Below, in pieces: positions 54,233 through 62,361 of a stretch of 64,000 nt of DNA. The notes under the pieces are model-generated. The model was given only the letters and a program-made list of their open reading frames with translations. It ran no database searches and had not been told where the DNA came from. A program made the translations under genes and the position numbers. The first letter of the stretch is position 1, and the number at the start of each line of letters is the position of its first letter. The stretch comes from Phycisphaerales bacterium (GTDB lineage: Bacteria > Planctomycetota > Phycisphaerae > Sedimentisphaerales > Anaerobacaceae): NCBI GenBank assembly GCA_030602885.1, contig JAUVYV010000012.1:1-64000 (forward strand). Reading direction: 5' to 3'.

Positions 54233-55051
54233 CTCTATGCCTCCTGCCTCTGCACATAACGAACCTGTTTTCGAATAGACTCCTCATCAAAACAGTAAAA
54301 CCGGCTTGAACAGCATCGAGAGGTTCTATTCTAACAAATTTTATTTCCCCCGCACTACGCTAAGTGCGGGGTCTGCGCTAGTGCTACGACTTTGCACAAC
54401 TTCATCCGGGAAATCCGGGGTCATATTCTATTTGGCCAACATACTCAAACTGACCATTGGCCAGTTTGAGAGTGCAAAAATCAAAGCTAAAAATGCAAAA
54501 TTGTGGAATCCGCCTGCGGCGGATGGTCGATTTCATTGAATTTCTTGTGATACAGAACATCTTGTCGAATGAAAAGCAGCGTTGATTTTCAGTCATAAAA
54601 CGGTCAGTTTGAGTAATATACAACGCTTTTTGTTAGGAATTTAGTTTGGCGGGAATGGAATGTCAACATTTTTGTATGCCTGGCCCGTGAGATGATTTAC
54701 CTATGCTAACCGGGGGGTTGGCCCGGCCTACGCTAAAGCTTCGGCGGTCTGGCCCTGCGGTGCTGAGAAATATGGCGGGGCAAGGGCCATCGCCCCTGGA
54801 TTTCTGTAATTTTTGCAGGTTTGCCTGCGGGTGTCGGTATTTTTGTGGGGGGACTGTCTGATAAAAAGTGGGAATCGGGCGTGACAGTATGGCTTGGCCT
54901 GCTTGTGTGACAGGGAATGCGGGGGCGGGGTATCTCAATGAGTGAGCGGGGGTATGAATTACCGTTTGGAGGAAGTATTTCTTATACTTTAATTGTGGAG
55001 CGTGGAGTGTGAAAGATGATGTAGATTGGTTCAGCGGGTAAGGAAATGAGA
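54233..55051. other. Gene-free intergenic region with repeats
   Basis: About 820 bp without a gene. It holds family B copy 2 (54344-54419), a second diverged segment with palindromic words around 54700-54830, and a Gly/Gln-type G-rich stretch near 54840-54960 just before the prepilin genes. No clear promoter was identified. Confidence 0.6.
54344..54419. repeat. Dispersed palindromic repeat family B, copy 2
   Basis: 76 bp matching 44085-44160 at 74 positions. In this copy the hairpin CCCCGCACT-ACGCTA-AGTGCGGGG is perfect over nine pairs. Of the two differences, one restores the pair that mismatches in copy 1 and the other lies in the loop, so the stem is intact here and has one G-T mismatch there. 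Confidence 0.85.
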
Positions 55052-55531
55052 ATGTCAGTAAAGGAAATCAAGTCTCGATTCGCCTCCGGTTTCTGTCTTG
55101 TAGAGACGATGACGACGGCGGTTGTGCTGGTCGTGGCTGTTTTTGGGATATCGGGCTATCGGTATTACGCAGCGATGGACTGCCGCAAGGCCGAGATGGA
55201 TGCGACGGCGGGGCGTATTGCGGCCCTTCTGTGTGAGAGCTGGCAGGGTATGGAGGGGACGCTGAGCTACGACCCGACAACCCACGGCAGCTCATATCTG
55301 AATGTGAGCAGCAGCGCCGGCCCTGCCGAGCCGGCGGACTTTACCTGGCTGACGAGCTTCAAGGCGGTGTCCAACGACTATGAATACTACGTGACATTGT
55401 CTTACAAGGACATCAGTCCGGGGCTTCGAGCGCTTAACGTTCTTGTTGCGTGGTCTCAGAGCAAGCACGCCGCCGGAAGTCCGGCAGAGACAAACAGGAC
55501 GTTTAGCATGACAAAATACACGGCTTATTAG
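55052..55531 (+). CDS. Prepilin-like protein (type II/IV pseudopilin)
   Basis: A 159-residue protein with a prepilin N terminus: a short basic leader, then a Gly followed by FCLVETM and the hydrophobic TTAVVLVVAVFGISGYRYYA helix. Prepilin peptidase would cut after the Gly and the helix packs in the pilus core. The Glu at position 5 of the mature form is present. The C-terminal part is strand-rich. I prefer the ATG at 55052, whose AAGGA is better spaced than for 55046. Two related genes follow. Confidence 0.75.
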   Translation: MSVKEIKSRFASGFCLVETMTTAVVLVVAVFGISGYRYYAAMDCRKAEMDATAGRIAALLCESWQGMEGTLSYDPTTHGSSYLNVSSSAGPAEPADFTWLTSFKAVSNDYEYYVTLSYKDISPGLRALNVLVAWSQSKHAAGSPAETNRTFSMTKYTAY

Positions 55532-55558
55532 AATTGCTGTTGACAGAGAGCGGGGCAG

Positions 55559-56074
55559 ATGGTGCGAAGATATCAGAGCGGAAATGGCCGGCGAGGATTT
55601 ACGCTCGTCGAGATGATGGTTGCGGTGGCAGCTTCGACAATTGTTGTCTTTGCAATGGGCCTGGTGATAGCCGACAGCCAGCGTGCCTGGAACCGGATGT
55701 ACGCCAAGGAGAATTCCAACTTAGTTGCGGACAGCTTCGGCGCCCGGAGGGCGTTTGAGGCCGTGGTTCGCAAGTGCAGCTCGACCAAGCTGATGATGGA
55801 TTCATCCGGCAGTACCTTCGAGGCATACTATTACTCGGACGGTTCTCCAGTCCTCGATCTGTATGCGAAGTTCTACACCGATGACAATGGGGACCTCGTC
55901 GTGGAATACGGGCAGTTGAGCCCGCGTGAGACGCTCGAGGTTCAGAGAATCTGCGAGAATGTGTCAAGCTGTGTATTTGAAAACAGCGGTCGGTCGATTC
56001 AGATGACGCTTACGATTGACGACGGCTCGGACAGCGTGACTGTGGTGTCGTCGGCTGTATTGAATAATCAGTAA
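55559..56074 (+). CDS. Prepilin-like protein with canonical GFTLVEMM site
   Basis: A 171-residue prepilin. The N terminus RRGFTLVEMMVAVAASTIVVFAMGLVIADSQ has the textbook type IV pilin cleavage and methylation site and hydrophobic helix, with Glu5. It resembles the GspJ/PilW-type minor pseudopilins. The body (KCSSTKLMMDSSGSTFEAYYYSDG) has no further domain. It lies 27 bp after the previous prepilin gene, with a weak ribosome-binding site, and 34 bp before a PilX-like gene. Confidence 0.82.
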   Translation: MVRRYQSGNGRRGFTLVEMMVAVAASTIVVFAMGLVIADSQRAWNRMYAKENSNLVADSFGARRAFEAVVRKCSSTKLMMDSSGSTFEAYYYSDGSPVLDLYAKFYTDDNGDLVVEYGQLSPRETLEVQRICENVSSCVFENSGRSIQMTLTIDDGSDSVTVVSSAVLNNQ

Positions 56075-56108
56075 ACAACGATTGAACCATCTTTCTATGA
56101 GGTGAAAT

Positions 56109-57302
56109 ATGTCTGTATCATTAAAGTCGTCAAGGAACGGCTCAGCGATGCCGCTTGCCATACTTGTGATAGTAATAGCGTGTGTAATCGGGGTGGGGCT
56201 TCTGGGTATGGGGTCAGGCAGGCGGCTGATGTCGGTTCGCGCGAACACCAGACTATTGGCGCGGGCAGCGGCGGATGCGGGAATCGAGAAAGCGCTCTAT
56301 GAAATGAACGAGAGTCTGAAAGTCAAGCCCTGGAACGTCAGTGTGCTTCCTTCGGTGACGGGTGAGGATTTGCCTCACAGCGGCGGCGCGGTGTACGACT
56401 ATCAGGTCACGGGTACTATCGGGAGCGGCTACTCGATGCAGTCAACCGGTGTCTGCAGCTCGGCTGTAAAGACAGTGACGTGCGACCTGGAGCTTAAAGG
56501 CATATTTGATTATGCCCTTTTGACGAAGTACGGTATGGTATTGGCAAACGGCTCGACCGTGGACTGGGTCAATTTCGGTGCGGACGATGACCTGCTGAAG
56601 ATAGGGACGCAGGACACTACGGCCGGCGCTTTGGAGCTTAAGAACGATTCGACGATAAACGGTGACGTTGTGTGTGGCGCGGGTGGCGACCCAAGCATTG
56701 TAGTGAAGGACCAGGGTGCAGATATAACGGGCGATATATATTCGACACCCATGGAGCAGGAGCTGCCTTCAATATCGGTTCCGACATGGCTCGCATTACT
56801 GCCAAGCCAGGGTGATATTGAGGAACCGGATACGATAACCACTTCCGGCAAATACGGCAGCATCAGCCTCGGCAACAGCGAGGTGCTCACGATAAGCGGG
56901 CCGGTAACGCTTTATGTCACCGGCGATATAACACTTGGTAACGGAGCAGGGATTGAGATAAATCCCAATTCGTCCCTGACGCTCTATATCGGAGGCGACC
57001 TCGAAGGGAAGAACTCAAGCGGGTTCAATAATCTGACAGAGGATTCAACAAAGCTCAAAATGTACGCCCTGGACACCTGCGAGGACATTGAGTTCAAGAA
57101 TAACTCGGATTTCTACGGGGCGCTCTACGGCCCCAACGCGGACATAATACTGCACAATACGTCGGACATGTATGGGTCGATTATAGGCGAGACGTATGAC
57201 CAGAGGAACTCCGGCACCTTCTACTACGATGCTGCGCTGCGAGAGGTAAGCACGGATGACGAGGCTGTCCGCTTTGTCATCAGGAACTGGAGCGAGAGCT
57301 GA
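56109..57302 (+). CDS. PilX-like pilus assembly protein with polymer-forming domain
   Basis: A 397-residue protein. The first 60 residues (GSAMPLAILVIVIACVIGVGLLGMGSGRR) have the pattern of PilX/PilY-type minor pilins, with a hydrophobic helix and a following ARAAADAGIEKALYEMNE segment. The rest (about 140-390) consists of short strand repeats such as ITLGNGAGIEINPNSSLTLYIGG, typical of right-handed beta-helix or bactofilin-like polymer domains. It probably extends from or caps a pilus-like structure. It starts behind GAGGTGA in the prepilin operon. Confidence 0.7.
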   Translation: MSVSLKSSRNGSAMPLAILVIVIACVIGVGLLGMGSGRRLMSVRANTRLLARAAADAGIEKALYEMNESLKVKPWNVSVLPSVTGEDLPHSGGAVYDYQVTGTIGSGYSMQSTGVCSSAVKTVTCDLELKGIFDYALLTKYGMVLANGSTVDWVNFGADDDLLKIGTQDTTAGALELKNDSTINGDVVCGAGGDPSIVVKDQGADITGDIYSTPMEQELPSISVPTWLALLPSQGDIEEPDTITTSGKYGSISLGNSEVLTISGPVTLYVTGDITLGNGAGIEINPNSSLTLYIGGDLEGKNSSGFNNLTEDSTKLKMYALDTCEDIEFKNNSDFYGALYGPNADIILHNTSDMYGSIIGETYDQRNSGTFYYDAALREVSTDDEAVRFVIRNWSES

Positions 57303-57498
57303 CACACACCGGCCGCACACACGCCCGCCTCAGGCGCCTGTCCTCCGGCGGGGGCCACTTGCGCACTTGTGCTCTTACACACACTTGGCTTCCGCCACAC
57401 ACGGTGGGGTCGTCACTTCACAAAAATCACCATTGAAACCTGACGGCAAAGACGCTACAACTAAGGCGTTTTCATAGATTACAGAGAAAGGGCAGGAA

Positions 57499-57981
57499 AT
57501 GGCAAAGGCAATAGTCCTCTATTATTCGAGAAGCGGAAATACAAAGCAAATGGCGGAACTGATTGCAGAGGCAATGAACAAGGCGGACTTGCCGACCGAT
57601 TGCAAGCCGGTTGACAAGGTCAAGGTTGAGGACCTGCTCGGCTACGATGCAATAGTCGCCGGCTCGCCCACGTACTACGGGACCATGGCAGCACCGCTAA
57701 AGCAGCTCTTCGACGAGTCGGTCTCCATGCATGGCCGGCTCGACGGCAAGGTCGGCGCCGCCTTCACAAGCTCGGCCAACATCGGCGGCGGCAATGAAAC
57801 CACCGTCCTGAGCATAATACAGGCAATGCTGATAGCAGGCATGATTGTACAGGGTGACCCGCAGGGCGACCACTACGGCCCGGTCGCCATCGGCAGTCCC
57901 GACCAGAGAGCAGAGCAGAACTGCCACCGCTTAGGTCAAAGAGTCGCAGAACTAACCAGGAGACTCACTGCCGCACACTAA
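57499..57981 (+). CDS. Flavodoxin/WrbA-like FMN protein
   Basis: A 160-residue protein of the flavodoxin/NAD(P)H:quinone oxidoreductase group. The FMN phosphate loop is YYSRSGNTKQMAELI near residue 8, and GSPTYYGTMAAPLKQLFDE binds the isoalloxazine ring. HMG/DQ segments close to residue 130 fit WrbA-type enzymes, though the protein is shorter than WrbA (about 200). It could reduce quinones or act as an electron carrier. It has a GGGCAGG ribosome-binding site and no close operon partner. Confidence 0.85.
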   Translation: MAKAIVLYYSRSGNTKQMAELIAEAMNKADLPTDCKPVDKVKVEDLLGYDAIVAGSPTYYGTMAAPLKQLFDESVSMHGRLDGKVGAAFTSSANIGGGNETTVLSIIQAMLIAGMIVQGDPQGDHYGPVAIGSPDQRAEQNCHRLGQRVAELTRRLTAAH

Positions 57982-58023
57982 GCATCGTGGGTTACAGTAA
58001 GCTGCAAGGGTACCAAGACACTC

Positions 58024-58806
58024 CTATATCTGTGAATACTCTGCTGGTCTGAGGAATATGTTCGTAATGTTCGAGACGATTCTTTCGTCGGCGTACTCAG
58101 GAACGGCTCGCAATTCCTTCCATTCCGGGTCGCCGGCGAATCGCCCCCAGCTCTGCCTGCTCTCATCCATATTTCGAAATACCAGCATATAAGTAAGGTT
58201 CGGCATCTTCGCCCCCGTCAGATTCTCGCCGAAAAAGACCGGATGCAAACCTGTCTTGCGAAATATTTTCACTTCGCCGGTATTGAACATCTCTATCTTC
58301 TTCTGTCCGGCCTTTACGCTCGCGCTTTCGTAGATACGAAGCTGAAAGATTCGCCCCGCCTCGCTGACAGGCGTCTCTAACCGCGGCATACTCGCAAAAG
58401 CTGCCATCAATGAGCTTTCAATTCGCTGATAAGCCGGACTTGATGCGGGAGCATCCAGAAAGGCAGCACCTTTTTGCAAAAACTCCTTATCGGCCAGTAA
58501 TCTTTGCGTAGCCGTAGCAAACGACTCCAGTGACTTATAGCGAAGCAGCACGTAAATCGGGCCCAAGTCCCCCATCGGGTAGAACACCCCAACCGGATTT
58601 ATCTCAATGCGGTTGTAAGCAGCTATGGCAGCATCCCGCATAAAACTGTCGAACAGCTTCTTTTGCTCCTGCGTTTCGATATGGAATTTGCGCAGCTCGT
58701 AATAATCGCGCTCGTCCTTCTTTTGCGTTTCTTGCGCCGCCGATAACGAGTTCAGCCCGGCCGCCCCTGCCAGACACGCCCCCGCCAAGAACTCACGTCT
58801 TTGCAT
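58024..58806 (-). CDS. NIPSNAP-family protein with Tat-type signal
   Basis: A 260-residue protein. The N terminus (QRREFLAGACLAGAAGLNSLSAA) is a twin-arginine-like signal for export of a folded protein. The mature part has two ferredoxin-like repeats, with YYELRKFHIETQEQKKLF and IFQLRIYESASVKAG, the hallmark of NIPSNAP dimeric alpha-beta barrels. Function is unknown in bacteria. It shares a short gap with the polyferredoxin gene, which is transcribed the same way. Confidence 0.8.
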   Translation of the reverse strand: MQRREFLAGACLAGAAGLNSLSAAQETQKKDERDYYELRKFHIETQEQKKLFDSFMRDAAIAAYNRIEINPVGVFYPMGDLGPIYVLLRYKSLESFATATQRLLADKEFLQKGAAFLDAPASSPAYQRIESSLMAAFASMPRLETPVSEAGRIFQLRIYESASVKAGQKKIEMFNTGEVKIFRKTGLHPVFFGENLTGAKMPNLTYMLVFRNMDESRQSWGRFAGDPEWKELRAVPEYADERIVSNITNIFLRPAEYSQI

Positions 58807-59004
58807 TGCATGTCCCCTTTCTGATTTTCTTTCCTGTTCTCATAATGCGCACAATCGTGCGCTTTTGGCGCACAATTGTCGATGCTATCGCTACCCTCGT
58901 TTGGTTATTTTTCCAGGATTCTTTGCACATCCCGCAAGTATTCTTCGCTCTCCCGTCGGAAAAACCGCGACTTTTTCAACAGCTCCACTGTCCCCATTAT
59001 TGCA

Positions 59005-60219
59005 TTATTGATTATTGGAAGCAGAACCTTTTTCTGAAGCAGGCTGTTTCTGAGATTTGTCGCAGGAGGTTTTGGAGAACACAGAACCATATCGAATAGC
59101 ATCCTGAGGGCATACATTCAGGCAACGAGCACAACTGAAACAATCAGCAGCAAATAGCTTATCCAATACTCTGCCTTTAGCGGCCTGGGTCGGGCAGGCC
59201 TTGATGCACAGCCCACAGTCTGTGCACTTCTCGTGATCGATCTTCACCCTCGTTAAGCTAATCCGTTCTGCAATCCACGAAACAAAACCAAAAGGGCAGA
59301 TAAGATGACAAAACGGCCGGTATGTGAGAAACGCCAGAGTGAGAGACACAACAACTGTGACCAGAATCAGCCAATGGTCGAAATCCAGATTGAACAGGTT
59401 AAACGGGTTGAGATAATGGTAAATCACAAACCCCTTCCTGCCGCCGACAATACCGAAGAGAAATAACAGCACTACACAAAACAATCCGCCCCTTATCGTG
59501 TTTGTCAGCCAAAATGGCGTTTTCCACTGCTTCATTTTACGGAGTATGGGAAGGCTGTAGATCAATTCCTGCAGCGCACCGAACGGGCAAGCCCATCCAC
59601 AGATAAGCTTGTTCCCGATGACGGCCAATACAACAAAAAAGATCAAAGCAAGCAATTTTTCGATCACAGACGGGTACAGCCCCACCATGGACTTAAAGAC
59701 TTTAACTGTCCCTTCCATTGGATTCGGGGATTTGCCCAACACGAAACCACATACAAGCACGGTAGCAAGAAGGCATATGATATATGGGATTCGCGGGTAC
59801 CACAGTTTGCGTTCGGAGATATTTGCATTATCCGGCCGACCAAAGCGAGTCAGATACACCAGACCAAACAGCACGATTGCCGCAAACAGGTAATATTTTA
59901 GTCCTGTCGAGCGATGGGAAAGGACATGTTCAACCGCATGATCCAGTTGTTCCTGAGATATCCCCAATTCGCTGAGTGGTTTTTTCTTCGGCGTCTCCAG
60001 TGATAAAGCAAGCTCGCGTGCCAGGCCCTTACCGGTGACATCCAGTTTTGCGGCAATTTCCTGGATGCTCATACTTATCGTGAATTGGTTTCCTGCCTCA
60101 TCGGGCCTGCCAGGTTCGCGTAATATGCCGAGGGCGCTAATCAAAAGCACCGCTGCTACGCTCACGATAAGCCATATTTTTTGTCGTGGTGATAGTTTTG
60201 CCAGATATGTATAGACCAT
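59005..60219 (-). CDS. NapH/NosR-like membrane polyferredoxin
   Basis: A 404-residue inner-membrane protein with about five to six membrane segments and two cytoplasmic 4Fe-4S clusters at the C terminus (CTDCGLCIKACP and CFSCARCLNVCP). CGWACPFG and CHLICPFG are the CxxxCP motifs of NapH/NosR/CcoG-type quinol-linked electron-transfer proteins. The N-terminal 100 residues carry a helix-turn-helix-like stretch (MSIQEIAAKLDVTGKGLARELAL) of unknown role. It probably moves electrons from quinol to a periplasmic enzyme. A partner reductase is not in the window. Confidence 0.85.
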   Translation of the reverse strand: MVYTYLAKLSPRQKIWLIVSVAAVLLISALGILREPGRPDEAGNQFTISMSIQEIAAKLDVTGKGLARELALSLETPKKKPLSELGISQEQLDHAVEHVLSHRSTGLKYYLFAAIVLFGLVYLTRFGRPDNANISERKLWYPRIPYIICLLATVLVCGFVLGKSPNPMEGTVKVFKSMVGLYPSVIEKLLALIFFVVLAVIGNKLICGWACPFGALQELIYSLPILRKMKQWKTPFWLTNTIRGGLFCVVLLFLFGIVGGRKGFVIYHYLNPFNLFNLDFDHWLILVTVVVSLTLAFLTYRPFCHLICPFGFVSWIAERISLTRVKIDHEKCTDCGLCIKACPTQAAKGRVLDKLFAADCFSCARCLNVCPQDAIRYGSVFSKTSCDKSQKQPASEKGSASNNQ

Positions 60220-60427
60220 CGTATTGTTCTCCTAATCTAAGATTTCCCATTTACCATTGATTCCGCCGTTTTCCTGCAAACTCATTACCCTGTATTGGCA
60301 AGCTTCAACGGGAACAGTAATTGTTTTCGAGCATTGTCTTCCAAATCCGCCTGCCCAGTGACCTTATATGCCAAGTTTGGAAAACCAGGGACAGTGGGGC
60401 TGTTGAAAAAGCCCCTGATCGCAGCCC

Positions 60428-61231
60428 CTATCTTCCCAGATAGATAATAATCCCCGTGAATACGAGAATAACGAACAGGCACACCCCGACCGCCGTGATG
60501 AACATCCACCAAAATCGCCGATTCTGCCGCGTCATAACGTATTTCAGGTACCTGTCGCTGGCTGCGAACGTCTTGCTCATCTGTATTATACTGTCCTTGT
60601 GTCCTCCCGTCGTCTGGTTCAGCCTGTCCAGGGTCTCGTTGAACTTGTTGAAGCTCTCCGTCATTTGAACGTCGGTATCCGCTGCTGCCGCAAGCTGGTG
60701 GTTGATTTCCACCATTGCATCGGTCTGCTTGGCCGTCTCGGTGGGTATCTTGCCCACCGCATGCAGCAACTGCTCGTCCTTGGTGATATTCGCCTTTAGC
60801 TGCTCGAATAGCTGCTCGGTGAGCTGGTTTTGGTTCTGTACAACGGCAGGCCAGCTCTCCAACAGTTTCGGGAGCTGGTCGATTCGAGCCATAAGCTCCT
60901 GGTGCTGCGCGAGTTGCTTTCCGAGGTGGTCGTTGATGGCGTGCAACTGTCCGACGAGCCGGTCGAAGCTGACCTGTATTCGTTCAAGCGATTCATTCTT
61001 GCCTTTTGCCGGTGCCGCCTTGACTACGACGTGGTTGCTATCGGTGTGGCCATCGCCGTTGCCAGGCCGATCCGATTCGCTGGTATGGCTCATGAGGCCC
61101 TCGCTGTCAATTTGCGGCTGGTAGTCCTTGTGCTCTCTGCCGGGCCTGTGCTCGGTCAGCCAAGTGGTTGCACGAGACCAAAAATCTTTCCAGCCCATAT
61201 TCCTAATTCCCGAAAGTACAGCCAATCTCAT
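60428..61231 (-). CDS. Coiled-coil protein with C-terminal membrane anchor
   Basis: A 267-residue protein. After a Gln- and charge-rich N terminus, residues about 80-225 form a long helical coiled coil (for example HAINDHLGKQLAQHQELMARIDQLPKLLESW). A single membrane segment follows at the end (FWWMFITAVGVCLFVILVFTGIIIYLG). The layout resembles tail-anchored or MCP-like signalling stalks, without a recognised domain. The start is uncertain: ATG 61231 or ATG 61198 (MGWKDFW). Its function is unknown. Confidence 0.55.
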   Translation of the reverse strand: MRLAVLSGIRNMGWKDFWSRATTWLTEHRPGREHKDYQPQIDSEGLMSHTSESDRPGNGDGHTDSNHVVVKAAPAKGKNESLERIQVSFDRLVGQLHAINDHLGKQLAQHQELMARIDQLPKLLESWPAVVQNQNQLTEQLFEQLKANITKDEQLLHAVGKIPTETAKQTDAMVEINHQLAAAADTDVQMTESFNKFNETLDRLNQTTGGHKDSIIQMSKTFAASDRYLKYVMTRQNRRFWWMFITAVGVCLFVILVFTGIIIYLGR

Positions 61232-61633
61232 TTTACCAAATTACCTCAGAAGAACGCCAATTTTCGTTGAATTCTGCATCCACATGTGCCCTGCGCGGGC
61301 AAAAAAGGCGTTTTTTGCGCGGCGAAAACGCGCAAAAACATACCCACATGCCGTGCAGACCGTGAAAAACCTGTCACATATAGTAGAAATCGGCCAAGAG
61401 TGAGCAGAGTCTTGATGCAAAAAGAGCTTAATCGCCGGGGCTCGTGTCGGCGGGGAGCGGCGGTTGCAACAGGTAGAAGGGGTGAAATGGGTAAGATGCA
61501 GGGGGATTTCAATTTTAAGATTAGGTTACTGAGTCCCGGATCGGAGTCTGTGGTCTCCGCCCGCCAAAAAGACGGTGGGTAAACTGCGCTTCGAGTTGGG
61601 GGGTAGTATAAGTATAGCTTATAGTAGGTTTAA

Positions 61634-61720
61634 AAAGGGTTAGAGGGGGTTAGGAAAGGGGGGTGGGGGAATGGGCGGGAAGGGGGAATTCGGGGTCGAG
61701 AGGGGCAAACGGGGCGGGTT
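61634..61720 (+). repeat. G-run-rich stretch
   Basis: About 87 bp with at least seven runs of three or more G on the plus strand and few C. Several groups of four runs with short loops are present, so a G-quadruplex could form in single-stranded DNA or RNA. It could also be a mutational or repeat-derived stretch. Confidence 0.6.
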
Positions 61721-61989
61721 TTGGCGTGCGGCGAAACGTGCGAAAGTGTGAAAAAAATTGAAAAAATTTGCGAAAAATGGCTGTGAAAAGGCAAAAAAAC
61801 GCGAAAAAAAGGGGGTTTTGAGAGAATTTTGGGGGCGCATAGTATTAGAAAAACTAATAGTATAAAGTCGTCTCTCGTCTCTCGTCTGTCGTCTCTCGTC
61901 GCTGGTCTCTGGCTGGTTGAAGTATGCCTGGCATGCTGAGTTTTTTAGACGCGGATTGGGTTCGTATAGCGTATCGCGTATTGCGGGTT

Positions 61990-62117
61990 GCGGGGGGCAA
62001 GGGTTTTTTAGACAGGATTACAGGAGTTAGACGGATTTTGTCTTTGGTGAAGAGAGTTGCGAGCTGCGGGGTCAAGGGTTTTTTTAGACAGGATTACAGG
62101 ATTTACACAGATTGGGG
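61990..62117. repeat. Paired roughly 50-bp unit with TTTAGACAGGATTACAGGA core
   Basis: The unit GCGGGG-CAAGGG-TTTTTTTAGACAGGATTACAGGA is found at 61990-62040 and again at 62065-62117 with small changes. The same theme, ACAGATTAACAC, occurs at 16430-16445 and, more diverged, at 41377-41408. Such phrases are dispersed between planctomycete genes. Confidence 0.7.
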
Positions 62118-62270
62118 ATGTATTGCGTATCGCGTATTGCGGACAGCGAACGGGGATTTGGCTTGACTTTGGCGGAGGTGTTGTATTATGTTCGTAGTTG
62201 TTTGGCTTAATCAAAAGGACTACGAACCTTTTGGGTTTGCGGCAAACAGGAGCGGGATTGGGCACAAGGC

Positions 62271-62330
62271 GGTATGGTATGGTGCGGCATGGTATGGTGT
62301 GGTATGGTATGGTGCGGTATGGTATGGTGT
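62271..62330 (+). repeat. Tandem 30-bp repeat (two copies) of pentamer GGTAT/GGTGC units
   Basis: Two 30-bp copies differ at one base (GGCAT versus GGTAT in the fourth pentamer). Each is six pentamers in the order GGTAT, GGTAT, GGTGC, GGTAT-like, GGTAT, GGTGT. This is an evolving tandem array upstream of nothing, in the 3' flank of the nitronate monooxygenase-like gene. Confidence 0.8.
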
Positions 62331-62361
62331 GGATTATTCAGAGACGAGGTTGTTAAGAGCC

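Larger units (their letters stand above)
61232..62361. other. Gene-free, repeat- and G-rich intergenic region
   Basis: About 1.1 kb without a gene. It holds a plus-strand G-rich stretch (61634-61720) with many G runs, a GTCTCTC array (61866-61912), GTATCGC-type repeats (61964-61988, 62120-62142), two copies of a roughly 50-bp unit (61990-62040 and 62065-62117), and a 30-bp tandem pair (62271-62330). Confidence 0.65.
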
